64,000 nucleotides of DNA, from assembly GCA_964017235.1 (NCBI GenBank), contig OZ024927.1:24137160-24201159 (forward strand), written 5' to 3'. The notes under the pieces are model-generated. The model was not told the DNA's origin, did not search any database, and saw nothing but the letters and a program-made list of their open reading frames with translations. Origin of the DNA: Sabellastarte sp. h YS-2021. Taxonomy: Eukaryota > Annelida > Polychaeta > Sabellida > Sabellidae. A program made the translations under genes and the position numbers. Positions 1 through 9,955 of this stretch are shown here, piece after piece. Positions within the stretch are counted from its first letter, which is position 1. Each line of letters starts with the position of its first letter.

Positions 1-596
1 GTCTTGGTCCACTTAATCAAAATGTGGGCCCCGGGGTCCTGGAAAATAACATCCTGTCTAAGGATGTGCCTTAGGGGATCAAATTTGAACCTGGAGTGAG
101 GAGCCACATTGGACATCCTGAGAAAGGCAAAGAAAGCTACTAAGAAGACAGCTCTAAACAGGTCAGGGTCATCCAGAATACTACAAGCTCTGGAAATGGC
201 AGCCAAGGTCGAAAGGTCAAAAACGCCCCTAGGGGTAGGAGGAAGTGTGGAGTTGATTGAAATACTTCTGAGGTAAGAAGTGACCAAATGATGTGAAAAA
301 GGGGGAATAGGCCAATGAAAACGTTTTGCAGCTGACTTAATAGATGAGATATAGTTATGAATTACTTTATGGGACAGGGAATTAGCATATAGATATTCCA
401 TGAAAGCCAGAAGAGAATGAACCGAAGGGATAGGGGAAAGAGACATGAATGTAGTAAAAGATAAATAAGTTCTCAAATGTGTTCTGTGAGCATTCATAGT
501 GGATGGTCTGAATGCGTTCTTGGTTCTGTCCAGAGCAGATCTCACCAATGAAGATGAAGGAAGGTTCGAATCTGAAATCACAAGTGAGTATGAAGG
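1..596 (-). CDS. DIRS-type tyrosine recombinase, N-terminal part (runs off left edge)
   Basis: The minus frame is open from just after a TGA at 599-597 to the edge. The translation has a core-binding (SAM-like) domain, with stretches like HSLLAFMEYLYANSL and VTSYLRSISINSTLP, then the start of the catalytic domain: RAVFLVAFFAFLRMSNVAPH, FDPLRHILRQDVIF and AHILIKWTKT. The Arg of FLRMSN is the expected first catalytic Arg of the tyrosine recombinases; the H-x-x-R and Tyr lie beyond the window. The enzyme would integrate the circular cDNA of the element. The frame differs from that of the RT ORF and overlaps its last 19 bases. The first ATG in frame is at 497, inside the conserved region, so expression may need frameshifting, splicing or a non-ATG start. 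Confidence 0.85.
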
Positions 597-3484
597 TCAA
601 AATGGCTTGGAAAAACCCTATCCCATTTATAATTCTGTTTTAACTCAAGGAAAATGTTATGGTTAACAGGTTTATCAGAATAAATCCTAGAAAGGGTGTC
701 AGCTATCACATTCTTGACCCCAGGAATATGCTTGATATTAAGGTCAATGTCATAAGCGGAAGTGATGAGCCATATGTTCCTTATACAAAGGGCAAGGAAG
801 GGGTCTCTGGTTTTGCTGGTCTTGACCACCTGGACCACTCCGAGGTTGTCACAATTGACTGAAATAGAGCCATGTTGCCAAAATTGGCCCCAAATCCGAA
901 GGGCAATCACAATGTTCATCATCTCTAAATGAACTATGGTGAGTTCAAGGTCGCCACAGTTATGTATAGGGGTGGCATATACCCTATCCCGCCAAACTGC
1001 TCCCATACCCGTAAGGCAAGCGTCTAGGTAAAGGGACTGGACCTCATCAACATCAGATTTAATTATGTAAGATATGCCATTGTAAGTGGGCAAAAAGGTG
1101 AGAAACCATTGCAAGTCTCTATGAAAGTCCACATTCAAGTATATCTTCCTGCAATGGTGATTCTTCCTAAATAATTCGAGAATTCTATTAATGAAAATCC
1201 TGGAAGGTTTAACACACTTGTGTATGTAGATCAATTTCCCTAGTAAAGATTGAAAAGCTTGCCTAGAAAGGTGTGTCTTTTGACTGGCTTGTATACAGGC
1301 CTCATAGATTTCCCGCAATTTTTCTTGAGCAATACTCATAGTATTGGTATTTATATCAAGATCTATGCCCAGACACCCGAGTTTCTTTGTTGGGGGGGTG
1401 ACCTTGTCCTGATTTAAAGGTAAACCCAAGTCTTTCAATAGATCACATAGAGTTGCAAACTGGGCATCAGCCTTAGATTTAGGGGCAACCACAATGTAAT
1501 CATCTATATAGCAATGCAACTTTACACTGTGTCTGGCCATGATGTGAGCAATAGCGTCGGATAAAATCTGAAACGATCCGGATCCGTGGGTCCAGCCGAA
1601 CGCGATCGCCAGATCCACATAGAACGCATCCTTCCAACGAATACCCAGTTTCAAAGCATCAGCGGGATCAACCCTAAGGTTGCGAAATGCTCGAGCGACA
1701 TCCACCTTGAACAGAACCGTGTCGTCTACCGCGTTTGAAATGTCCCTCACAATATCATCAATAGTGGGGAACTTCAATATGAAAGGGGTGGAGTCGTAGT
1801 TGTCCTTGTTTACGTGATCATTAACTGAATGGCCATGAGGGTGGGAAAGGTTCAATATTACCCGCCTCTTGTCTATATCTTTAGGCCTGGTAAGAAGTGG
1901 AGAGCAATGATATTGGTCATGATTAATATTATTAACAGGACCTAATAAAGCACCCAATTTACTTTCCTTATCAAGATAACTTTGAACTTGACTGGGATAT
2001 TGACAGGCAGAAAAGTGATTAGTGATTTCTTTGTTACATAATTCTTGTGGGTTATGCAAAGACAATGGATAGCCAAACCTAATATACTGGATGACGCGTT
2101 TGTCCGCGTAGTCACGAAGATGGTGTTCCCATGCTTCCACATTGAGACCAGATTTGATGGGTATCCTGGCCATACGATAATTAGGAACGCCTGTATTCAA
2201 GATAACATCAGCGATTTGCAATAGCTTATCAACAGAAGAAATCTCAACAGGGGCCCTATCTGGACCAATGAAGGTGAAATCAGTAGGGGCTTGGTTCAAA
2301 TAGCCAACTGTCTTATCTGGATAGTTAAAATCAACTGCCGTACGCTTGTCAAAACATGGAGTCTTACAGGGATCTACAAGATCATTGACAGGTATGTTGT
2401 CAAACGAACGCGGCTCGTCGTGAGTGGAAGTCGTATCGACATCCAAGCAATCCCAGTCAGGTCTACTAACTGGAGAAGTGTCATAATCAGGATTAATATT
2501 TGTCAACATCGAGTCAATAATATCCAGCATGTACTTTTCATATGTACAGCCGTAATATTCATGAGTCCTAATATCCTCACAATAATTGCTATATGCCAAT
2601 TCAGGGTTACTATGTTCCTCGTGACTTCTTACATATGAGTTGTATGAGAGTATTTCTAGCTCAACTCTATGTATAATCTGTAAAAATGCTTCTACAGGGC
2701 TAGCATACGGTATGAGGGTACCAAATTGCCCCCCCTGGGGATGTATGTACAAATGATAACCCCAGTTCTGATCTGAACCCCCATGGAGATAGACTACGGT
2801 AGCCCAGTTACCCTTGAACCATCTAACATGATTGGTAACACTCATGGTGATTTGGTCATTTCCAGGGTTGGTCATATTAGTCAAATGTCCCTGATGGTCA
2901 ATGTGACTCATAGCAGCATAACAGTATGTGCCCGTGTTATCATAAATCCAGATCATAGGTACCTCAAAGTTGGTATGCACTCCAATATTATGAATTTGCG
3001 CAACCTGGTTAGTAAGCATATGGCCATACTTTCCTTCCCTGTTACAATGATAATCATAGTGGGGATAATATTCATACCCATAACCACGGTAGTGTGCTAA
3101 ACCACAGTATCCAGACATGTCACAGGTATGGTCATTGCCCTGGGGATAATATTCATACCCATGGCCACCTTCAGCTATAAAACCACAATAGCCGCTCAAG
3201 TTGTTACTATAATGATAGACCTGGCCCTGGGGATAATATTCGCACCCAGTACCATAGTTACACATAAGATCAGTGGCCATGGCTACATCACCACCAGCAC
3301 AACAATGTTCATAATGTATGGAATCGTTCAAATAGTCATTGTTCAAAGGATGAGATATATTAAGTGTATCTTTAACTTCTATATTAAAAGATTCAGAGTT
3401 TCTAGTGATGTTACAAATGTCATTGTCAAAATGTACTTGATTATTATCTGTCTTTGCAGGAAATAACTTCGGATCCGGCCACAT
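578..3484 (-). CDS. Reverse transcriptase / RNase H polyprotein of DIRS-type element
   Basis: This intact 968-residue ORF starts at a real ATG (MWPDPKLF). Residues 1 to about 300 are Tyr/Gly/His-rich and unlike known enzymes, with three repeats of the type GYEYYPQG. The RT follows: VILNLSHPHG, VDVARAF (first catalytic Asp, near residue 594), GSGSFQILSDAI and the YIDDY box (near residue 657), with thumb motifs PLNQDKVTPP and LGCLGID. RNase H is C-terminal: YLDACLTGMGAVW (near 817), LEMMNIVIAL, NCDNLGVV and HIPGVKNVIADTLSR supply the D-E-D-D acidic residues. The protein would copy the element RNA into DNA. The ORF lies in the same frame as the upstream gag-like ORF, separated from it by one TAG and 11 sense codons. 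Confidence 0.93.
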   Translation of the reverse strand: MWPDPKLFPAKTDNNQVHFDNDICNITRNSESFNIEVKDTLNISHPLNNDYLNDSIHYEHCCAGGDVAMATDLMCNYGTGCEYYPQGQVYHYSNNLSGYCGFIAEGGHGYEYYPQGNDHTCDMSGYCGLAHYRGYGYEYYPHYDYHCNREGKYGHMLTNQVAQIHNIGVHTNFEVPMIWIYDNTGTYCYAAMSHIDHQGHLTNMTNPGNDQITMSVTNHVRWFKGNWATVVYLHGGSDQNWGYHLYIHPQGGQFGTLIPYASPVEAFLQIIHRVELEILSYNSYVRSHEEHSNPELAYSNYCEDIRTHEYYGCTYEKYMLDIIDSMLTNINPDYDTSPVSRPDWDCLDVDTTSTHDEPRSFDNIPVNDLVDPCKTPCFDKRTAVDFNYPDKTVGYLNQAPTDFTFIGPDRAPVEISSVDKLLQIADVILNTGVPNYRMARIPIKSGLNVEAWEHHLRDYADKRVIQYIRFGYPLSLHNPQELCNKEITNHFSACQYPSQVQSYLDKESKLGALLGPVNNINHDQYHCSPLLTRPKDIDKRRVILNLSHPHGHSVNDHVNKDNYDSTPFILKFPTIDDIVRDISNAVDDTVLFKVDVARAFRNLRVDPADALKLGIRWKDAFYVDLAIAFGWTHGSGSFQILSDAIAHIMARHSVKLHCYIDDYIVVAPKSKADAQFATLCDLLKDLGLPLNQDKVTPPTKKLGCLGIDLDINTNTMSIAQEKLREIYEACIQASQKTHLSRQAFQSLLGKLIYIHKCVKPSRIFINRILELFRKNHHCRKIYLNVDFHRDLQWFLTFLPTYNGISYIIKSDVDEVQSLYLDACLTGMGAVWRDRVYATPIHNCGDLELTIVHLEMMNIVIALRIWGQFWQHGSISVNCDNLGVVQVVKTSKTRDPFLALCIRNIWLITSAYDIDLNIKHIPGVKNVIADTLSRIYSDKPVNHNIFLELKQNYKWDRVFPSHFDLHTHL

Positions 3485-3517
3485 AGCTGCAGAGTGGCCC
3501 AGAGGTCGACCAAGTTC

Positions 3518-4711
3518 CTATTTTGTTACAGATGATCTTTGATCCTGGCCACCATTGGTATTGCGACTATAACATCTAGTTTCTGGGTGACCCAACGAAC
3601 GTCCAAGCTTAAAACAATATGCACAGAAATGCTTGTAAGTCCCATGATGCCCCTCACTATTACAAGTACCTTCATTGAAGAAACGACAGATCCTGACCTT
3701 GCTGCCCGATGATGCTACGGTTTGAACATTATGCATGGCTAACTGAGAGTTGCTGATCCTATTTATGGACCATTGCGTGGAATCAGCCCATCCGAGGCGG
3801 CCCTCCTCAATGTCAGTCATGGACACCGCCCAAGCTGACCTGACGGCAGCCCACGGAAGCGATACGGCGTCTTTCATAGAAGCAGTCATCTGGATTAAAA
3901 CGTTTCTCGCCAAAACATGATCATCAATCTGCAGAATGTTTGCCAGTTGTCCAGAAACCCATTGGGCCAAAGTCAGTTCGTCATAAGCTGGCTTCTTTAA
4001 ATGTGAAGCCGAAACCAACCCCTCGTTAGGCCAGCGAAACTGGGGACCCATAGATGTTGTGTCGGTGGTATTGTAGCGGCCTGACTTCTTTCGCAGAACC
4101 GTGGCCTTACCTTGCAGTACCTCCCTGTCACACTGTTGCTCATAGCTGGCCAATAACTGAGACACTGCTGTAGATATGCTTGGAATAGATCTCAGAGCGT
4201 CCACCTTAGGTGCCACCGCATCCCTAGCGTCACTGGCAGAAAGTGGGGGTCGTTTACCTTCCGTGGTAGTACCGTGGCTATCCGCCCCTGCCGTCGCCAG
4301 CTGAGCAGGGATGTTCTGATGAGTTGGATGTATGAAAGCCGCCTGATGTGAAGAGGTAGCCCTAGGTCCCCGATTAACTGGTTGAATAGTGGGTGAGGTC
4401 AGAGGTGTTGAGCTAATGCTACCATTCCGTTCAAATCTGTCCATTCTCCTGGAGAGTTCCTGGTTGGATGCATCTAGCTTGCTAAGCATATCAAGTATGG
4501 CCTGACCAGTAGTGGCTGATAACAGGGGTTGTGTTGAAGAATCAGCAGTACTTACTGGTGGCTGTTGTCCAGACGACTGTAGATATGAACCGTGGTTAAA
4601 TGACGCAGACTTCTGTTTCTTGCTTTTCCTAGGCGTCGACCTTGCTTTGTCAGAAGCCCTTGTCTTCCTCTTTCCTTCTGTTGCAGGGGATTTTTTTCGG
4701 TTACCCGGCAT
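3518..4711 (-). CDS. Gag-like protein of DIRS-type element
   Basis: The ORF has 397 residues from the ATG at 4711 (MPGNRKK); the open frame extends a little further upstream without another ATG. The N-terminus is strongly basic (RKSKKQKS and similar), followed by a Ser/Thr/Pro-rich low-complexity region. The middle part, with WPNEG and LTLAQWVSGQL, resembles the helical Gag core of DIRS elements. The last 50 residues hold Cys/His clusters, CRFFNEGTCNSEGHHGTYKH then CAYCFKLGRSLGHPETRC, which would bind nucleic acid. Assignment rests on position before RT and on the Cys/His motif rather than on a named family. It ends in TAG at 3520-3518, and the frame reopens directly into the RT ORF. Confidence 0.82.
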   Translation of the reverse strand: MPGNRKKSPATEGKRKTRASDKARSTPRKSKKQKSASFNHGSYLQSSGQQPPVSTADSSTQPLLSATTGQAILDMLSKLDASNQELSRRMDRFERNGSISSTPLTSPTIQPVNRGPRATSSHQAAFIHPTHQNIPAQLATAGADSHGTTTEGKRPPLSASDARDAVAPKVDALRSIPSISTAVSQLLASYEQQCDREVLQGKATVLRKKSGRYNTTDTTSMGPQFRWPNEGLVSASHLKKPAYDELTLAQWVSGQLANILQIDDHVLARNVLIQMTASMKDAVSLPWAAVRSAWAVSMTDIEEGRLGWADSTQWSINRISNSQLAMHNVQTVASSGSKVRICRFFNEGTCNSEGHHGTYKHFCAYCFKLGRSLGHPETRCYSRNTNGGQDQRSSVTK

Positions 4712-4941
4712 AATTAAAAATAAATAAAACCCTAAAAGAAGACAGTAAAATTCCTTGAATACTTGTGTCACCTTCAAATCTCAGAATCAATATGGCTCCA
4801 CAATGACATGGGTTTAAAAACTTGAACCCCAATTAGAATCTGATTGGTTGTTATGTAATGTCATTCTAACCAAATATAAACCGAAATTTTTAAGGTATCA
4901 AGTAAACTGATGTAGCAGGCCCCTAACAGGCCGTGCTACCC

Positions 4942-5043
4942 AAAGTTTATTTCGTGGCCGATAATTAAGCAATTAAACGAGTCCAAGTCGGTCCTTCCAA
5001 AACAAGGAATCGAGGCGCATTTTCGGGCTCCCTTGCAACCTTA
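4942..5043 (+). mobile_element. 3' remnant of hAT MITE family A, cut by the DIRS element
   Basis: About 100 bp match the right end of the complete copies at 5643-6174 and 43971-44500 (TTTATTTCGTGG..GATAAT, then GGAATCGAGGCGCATTTTCG, ending TTGCAACCTTA against TTGCAGCCCTA). The match begins abruptly at 4942 beside the DIRS terminus. The rest of this copy should lie on the far side of the DIRS element, outside the window. Confidence 0.72.
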
Positions 5044-5172
5044 GTAATATGTGTGAAAAGGAGGATTTTTAATCAACTGCAATTGACTTTTTTCAGGATA
5101 TATAACAGTATATATGTATACTAAAAACAAAAGAAATTTCACAAGACAAAAGTAAAGTGGTTTTTCATTCCA

Positions 5173-5178
5173 TTTATT
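5173..5178 (-). promoter_or_regulatory. Candidate poly(A) signal of the THAP gene
   Basis: AATAAA on the minus strand, 57 bases after the stop codon of the three-exon THAP gene. The position is normal for a cleavage/polyadenylation signal; use is inferred. Confidence 0.5.
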
Positions 5179-5234
5179 CTGTTAGGTATATTCTGCATAT
5201 TTACAATAACATAAAATATAACTCATACACATTA

Positions 5235-7646
5235 TTACATAAAAACATGACTAATGATGAGGTCTCTAATTTTACAAAGCTCAGTACTTTTTTCAATCAA
5301 TCTACTTTCTAACTGCCTCACCATAGACTGTTGTAATGATACACCCCTAGATTTAACCACTTTGGGTCTCTTGTGAGACCTTCTTTTTCTCTGAAATAAG
5401 GACACTTTTAATTCATCTGCAGAATCTGTCTCTTCATCAGTTGAAGCTGACACAGTTTCTTCAGCAGCTTCTAGTTCTTTAGCTAATCCTACAAATTATA
5501 GCTGGACCATTATTTGCAGACAATATCTTATAAGCAAATTATTAAGTAAACAAAATCGACTTATGACTATTACTTATAATACTTTGATCCATTTTTAATA
5601 GGGTTACATTGTACATGTCTTAAGTTAAACATGGATATAAATTAAGGCTGCAACGATTCTTCGGTTACTCGGAAACGAAACGATTCAGTTCAATACTCGA
5701 GGCAAGAAAAGTGAACCGGGTCTTCGAAAACAACTAAACGTAGAAGTAAAATCTACTACAAAATTCAATTTTTTTCTTTAAATATATTAATATATTTATA
5801 TATTTTACTAATATAAGGCATTTCCATTTCAGTATTTTATTTTTTAACTATTTGCAAACTTTAGTTCTTTGTGTAACAACGTTTTATAAGACGGCATTTT
5901 ATTCTAACGTATTTCGAAGACGCCTCAAATCTCGCAATATAAAGATGGTTAAAGTTTCTTATATTTTGCATTATAAATACGTCTTTTCCCCAAAATTCAA
6001 TAAATTATCAAAATTCTTTACTGTTGTGTGGTTTGTAACCATTTAATAAGGCATGATATGTCAAAATATGAAGCAGTTTATTTCGTGGGCGATAATCAAG
6101 CGATTAACCGAGTCCGAGTCGATTCTTATAAAACGAGGAATCGAGGCGCATTTTCGGGCTCGCTTGCAGCCCTAATATAAATAATAAATACACATAAATG
6201 TATACAAACTTGTTTCAAATCTGTTCTTTTTCCTTTCATATCTCTTTAATTTTGCAAGATCTTTTTCCTTATTTGCAACTGTATGTACAAATACACTTGG
6301 AATATAGTCAGGGTGACATGGATCTGCAGACGCCTTCCCTTTGAAGTTGTAAAAATATAAAAATATTTTATCAATATCTGTTGTAAAATACATACTAGTC
6401 ACAATAGAATATCATCATTTAAAGCTGACAGTTGAGCTTATCAGTAATTAAAAATAAAACTTGACACAGCATCTCCCCACATAAGACTAATTCAGCAGAA
6501 TACACATACAATTCTGCCAAATGAGATTGAAGGGCTCCTAGGTATGTTGTCATATGACCTGGTGGGGACATCACATGTCATGTATGACATCCACATACAA
6601 CATACAAGGCCTTTATGGGAAGCCCACTCTGTTTGACCTTGAAATAGGTGTTAAAGGTTAAATCTGATGCCACCAAAACATTCACAGCACAGAATTTCTT
6701 TTAAGGTGTTATCATAAGTCTGACCCTAGGAAAAAATTCACAGTCTGTTTCCAAAATTTTCCAAAACATTTTTCAAAACTCTAAACCTTTTTTCACATAT
6801 TATAAGGGGAGATATGAGACATTTATGCAACATTGCAAATCCTGTTTGACCTTGTAGCAGAGGTCAAAGGTCAAATCTGATCCCATGAAATGATTCACAG
6901 TCAATGATTTCCTGCAAGTTGCTTTAACATTCCAAAACTGAGTTGAGTTTTGCACTCACTGGTGACCTTAAAGGAAGAATTCAAGGTCCAGTTTTTAGAT
7001 TCATAGAGGATACATATAAAGTAATATTTACTGTACACATTATCCAAAACATGTCGAAGGTACATTGAGAATCTGGCCAATATATTGTGAATCTGGCCAA
7101 AATTGGCCAAAAAATGACCTTTTCTAAGCCTCCAATGACCTTGAAATTGAAAGTCAACATCTATAAGAAGTACTTTTTGTGTCCTTGTTGATATAAACCC
7201 ACACACTAAATATGAAAGCTGCAGATGAACTACTTTTTCAGCTTTTGTGTTTGAAGAAAATATCTGCAGCAGCATAAACTCAAAATACATCCACTATCCC
7301 TGAATTTTGTTCAGACATGAATACATATAATCAGTACTAATTGCATATTCATAAAAGCTCTGATGAAATTTATCTATATGTCTGAACTTTATATATAATC
7401 TTTAAATAGATCAAAGGATTGGCATTTAGTAATAATGAAATTACCTGATATGAAGTGTGCTCCACATAACCTGCTGCTATCAGGATTAATTGTCCTTCTA
7501 TTAATAGCTGCTAACCAGCGTTGTCTTCTATCAGTATCCTTTGGGATTCTGTACATTGATCTAGCCACAGGATTCCTTTGCAGTTTGAAATTTTTAACGA
7601 AGTAGGTTCTATAATAACATCCCACTGCACAACATTCACTCGGCAT
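5235..7646 (-). CDS. Three-exon THAP-domain protein gene
   Basis: Exons on the minus strand are 7646-7445, 6338-6210 and 5488-5235, predicting 194 residues. Exon 1 starts at ATG (MPSECCAVGC) and carries most of a THAP zinc finger (C2CH): Cys5 or Cys6, Cys10, Trp44, Cys61 and His64. It ends at CAG|GTAATT. Exon 2, after an AG, supplies the end of the domain, KASADPCHPDYIPSVF, where IPSVF is the counterpart of the AVPTIF box, then a charged helix. Its donor is A|GTTTGT. Exon 3 holds an acidic stretch, a basic NLS-like stretch (QRKRRSHKRPKVVK) and a C-terminal coiled coil ending in FM-stop. Both introns are phase 1 and the frame holds across all junctions, which strongly supports the model. THAP proteins bind DNA in a sequence-specific way and many derive from transposons. 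The target is unknown. Confidence 0.8.
5643..6174 (+). mobile_element. hAT MITE family A, complete copy in an intron
   Basis: A 532 bp element bounded by an imperfect terminal inverted repeat, TAAGGCTGCAA left and TTGCAGCCCTA right, with a perfect 8 bp target duplication ATATAAAT at 5635-5642 and 6175-6182. An 8 bp duplication with a TAGGG-type end is diagnostic for hAT. There is no transposase ORF. It lies in intron 2 of the THAP gene, and its duplication ends 27 bases from the splice donor. Confidence 0.92.
6540..7300 (+). repeat. Decayed tandem-array-like sequence in THAP intron 1
   Basis: Segments such as TTTGACCTTG, AGGTCAAAGGTCAAATCTGA and CACAGTCAATGATTTCCTG resemble monomers of the 147 bp arrays at 16075 and 52090. 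Sequence at 7010-7210 (GGCCAAAATTGGCC, CCAATGACCTTGAAATTGAA) resembles the interior of the element at 45559-46770. Both are too diverged to set boundaries. Confidence 0.45.
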
Positions 7647-7739
7647 TATTAACAAAGATTCTGAGAAAAACTTAAAATTTATTTCAATATATATGTGCTG
7701 CAATTGATGAAATGTACTACAGCCACAATTAAAACACAC

Positions 7740-8383
7740 AAAAAAATATAATGTAGCTCAGAGTATTTACACCATTCAAGAGGATTCTTTACACACTAAA
7801 ATGAATTCCCATCCCTCCTCAGTCCAGAGTACTGCCAGGCAGCAATGTACTTTGTTTACAATAACATTGTGTGTTTACACTGTATGGAGGTAGGATGAGA
7901 TCTTTACACACATAGAGCTGCACTATATACTTTATAGACTTTATGAATAAAAGTCTATTTGTAAACCAAACAAACCACAGGCTTACATTGTTGTGGTAGG
8001 ATTTCAACACACACACACAAGCCAAGTGTGAGCATCTCAAGCAGGGCTTTGTTCTGTATTTGTCCATTTCCTCACTTTATTATCTGGATCTGTCTTAATT
8101 AATTACACTACACCAGCATCACTTGCTTACATAATCACTCCAGAGTATCCACAGATAATTAAAATCTCAGTTTTACCCATTTTAAAACCTATGGACCTTA
8201 TGCATCCCCTTATTTAAAAGAGTGTAAACACTCAATGTTACTGTAAACACACCTCACTGAAAGTGTTGTGGTTGGATTTTATGTTTGTTTATGATAAGAA
8301 TTCTGTTCAATCTGTGTTATGCAAGATATTACTACTGTCAAATTACAAGACATTTTAACTCTTTTATATTATCAATATTTTTA
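7740..8383. other. Region upstream of the THAP gene; no gene seen
   Basis: AT-rich sequence with no conserved ORF. It should contain the promoter of the minus-strand THAP gene, but no TATA or initiator can be assigned with confidence. Confidence 0.3.
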
Positions 8384-9955
8384 AAAATAGCAGACGCCCA
8401 TACCCCACAGCCTGGGGAAATAGTTTTCAACACCACAACATATAGAAGTAGTAAAACAGTACAAAGACCAGGATACTTTCGAGTGCAGTGTCGCTTATAT
8501 AAAGGTCCAAATGTTTTGGTAGAGAAAATACCATCTAAGAAAAAGAAAATGTGTATAAGATCAAGTACTAAAACAAGACAATTCAATAGCAAGATGACAG
8601 CATTAATACTTGGTAGGGATATTGGTTAGGGGTTGTAAGTGTAAAACATCATTGTGTGACCTTGATTTGATCTTTTACCTTGTCATAGTGACCATGAATT
8701 TTAAAATCTTGTCTGGGCTATTTCTTGGACTCCATAAGGTGTAGAAGGTTGACACTTGGTAGGTACATTGGTAAGGGGGTGAAGGTGTACATCATGGTGT
8801 GACCTTTTTGCTCTGCCAAAGTGTGTTCACCTGCTATATTTGAGACATCTTTCTCTTGTGACAAAGATATATGGATTGCTGCAGCTGATTATTATATGCA
8901 CTTTTACATAATTGTGCTATTTCCATTGATAGCTATTCTCCAATTAATAAATTTTACAGGTTCATATTTTTTAGTTTACTGATCAACTTCCTACACCTTA
9001 CAGTTGCCAAGATATAGGCCGAACAAGATTTTATAGGTCAAGGTCACAACGGCAAGGTCAAAGCAAGGTCACACCATGACACTGCACACCTACACCCCAA
9101 CTAATGTCCCTACTAAGTATCAACTTCCTACACTTTACAGTTTCCGAGATACAGCCTGGACAGGATTTTAAAGGTCACTAGGGCAAGGTCAAAGGTCAAA
9201 TCAAGCTCACACTATGATGCTGCACATCTACAACTCCCCACCGATGCCCCTACCAAGCATCAACTTCCTACACCTTTCGGTTTCTGAGATATGGCAGACA
9301 AGATTTTAAAGTTCAAGGTCACTATGGCAAGGTCAAGGTCAAATCAAGGTCACACCATGATGTTGCACACCTACACCTCCTAACCAATGCCCCTACCAAG
9401 TATCAACTTCCTACACCTTATGGTTTCCGAGATATAGCCCACACAATATTTTATAGGTCAAGGTCACTACGGTAAGGTCAAAGGTCTAATCAAGGTCACA
9501 CCATGATGTTGCACACCTACACTCCTTAACCAACGTCCCTACCAAGTATCAACTTCCTACACCTTACCGTTTCTGAGATATAGCCCAGACAAGATTTTTA
9601 AACAAGGTCACCATGGTAAGGTCAAAGGTCAAATCAAGGTCACACCATGACGTTGCACACCTACACTTGCTAACTAATGTCCCTACCAAGTATCAACTTC
9701 CTACATCTTACCGTTTCTGAGATATAGCCCAGACAAGATTTTTAAACAAGGTCACCACGGTAAGGTCAAAGGTCAAATCAAGGTCACACCATGAAGTTGC
9801 ACACCTACACTTCCTAACTAATGTCCCTACCAAGTATCAACTTTCTACACCATACAGTTTCTGAGATACAGCCCGGACAAACTTTTTCCCGCCGCCCGGA
9901 CGCCTGCCCGCCCTCCGGACACCATGGGTCAAGACAATACCCTGTGGGGTAAAAA
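8384..9955 (+). mobile_element. Tandem-repeat element family F1, complete copy
   Basis: The 5' end is AAAATAGCAGAC, with the family motif ACCCCACAG at 8402-8410. The 3' end carries the reverse complement CTGTGGGGT at 9942-9950 followed by AAAAAC. Between them are about 230 bp of unique sequence and an array of about 143 bp monomers. The same 5' unique part recurs at 62167 as the start of a second copy, which proves it is repetitive. No coding capacity is seen. The architecture resembles HINE/pearl-like non-autonomous elements. Confidence 0.72.
8640..9880 (+). repeat. Tandem array, about 143 bp monomer (F1)
   Basis: The landmark GCACACCTACAC recurs at about 9084, 9222, 9364, 9511, 9654 and 9799 (spacings 138-147). 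Each later monomer holds AAGGTCAAAGGTCA, TCAAGGTCAC, ATCAACTTCCTACACC and a GAGATATAGCC box. The first copies (8640-9000) are diverged. Confidence 0.9.

Larger units (their letters stand above)
1..4941 (-). mobile_element. DIRS-type (tyrosine recombinase) retrotransposon, right part, truncated by window edge
   Basis: Three minus-strand ORFs lie in the order gag-like, RT/RNase H, tyrosine recombinase, which is the order known for DIRS/Ngaro/PAT elements; there is no LTR and no DDE integrase. All three frames are open over their visible length, so the copy looks young. The outer 5' boundary is placed at 4941 because a copy of a hAT MITE is cut off abruptly at 4942. The last 30 bases (about 4913-4940) form an imperfect inverted repeat, GTAGCAGGCC against GGCCGTGCTAC, which may be the terminal structure. 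The 3' end and its terminal repeat are left of the window, so DIRS (inverted) and Ngaro (split direct) repeat types cannot be told apart. Confidence 0.85.

Noticed and set aside
2291-3466. Plus-strand ORFs across the RT region
   Set aside because: They are antisense shadows of the strongly supported minus-strand RT/RNase H ORF.
8285-8629. A 114-residue plus-strand ORF
   Set aside because: It covers the unique 5' part of element F1; the second copy at 62167 has stops and indels in the same stretch, so it is not conserved as protein.
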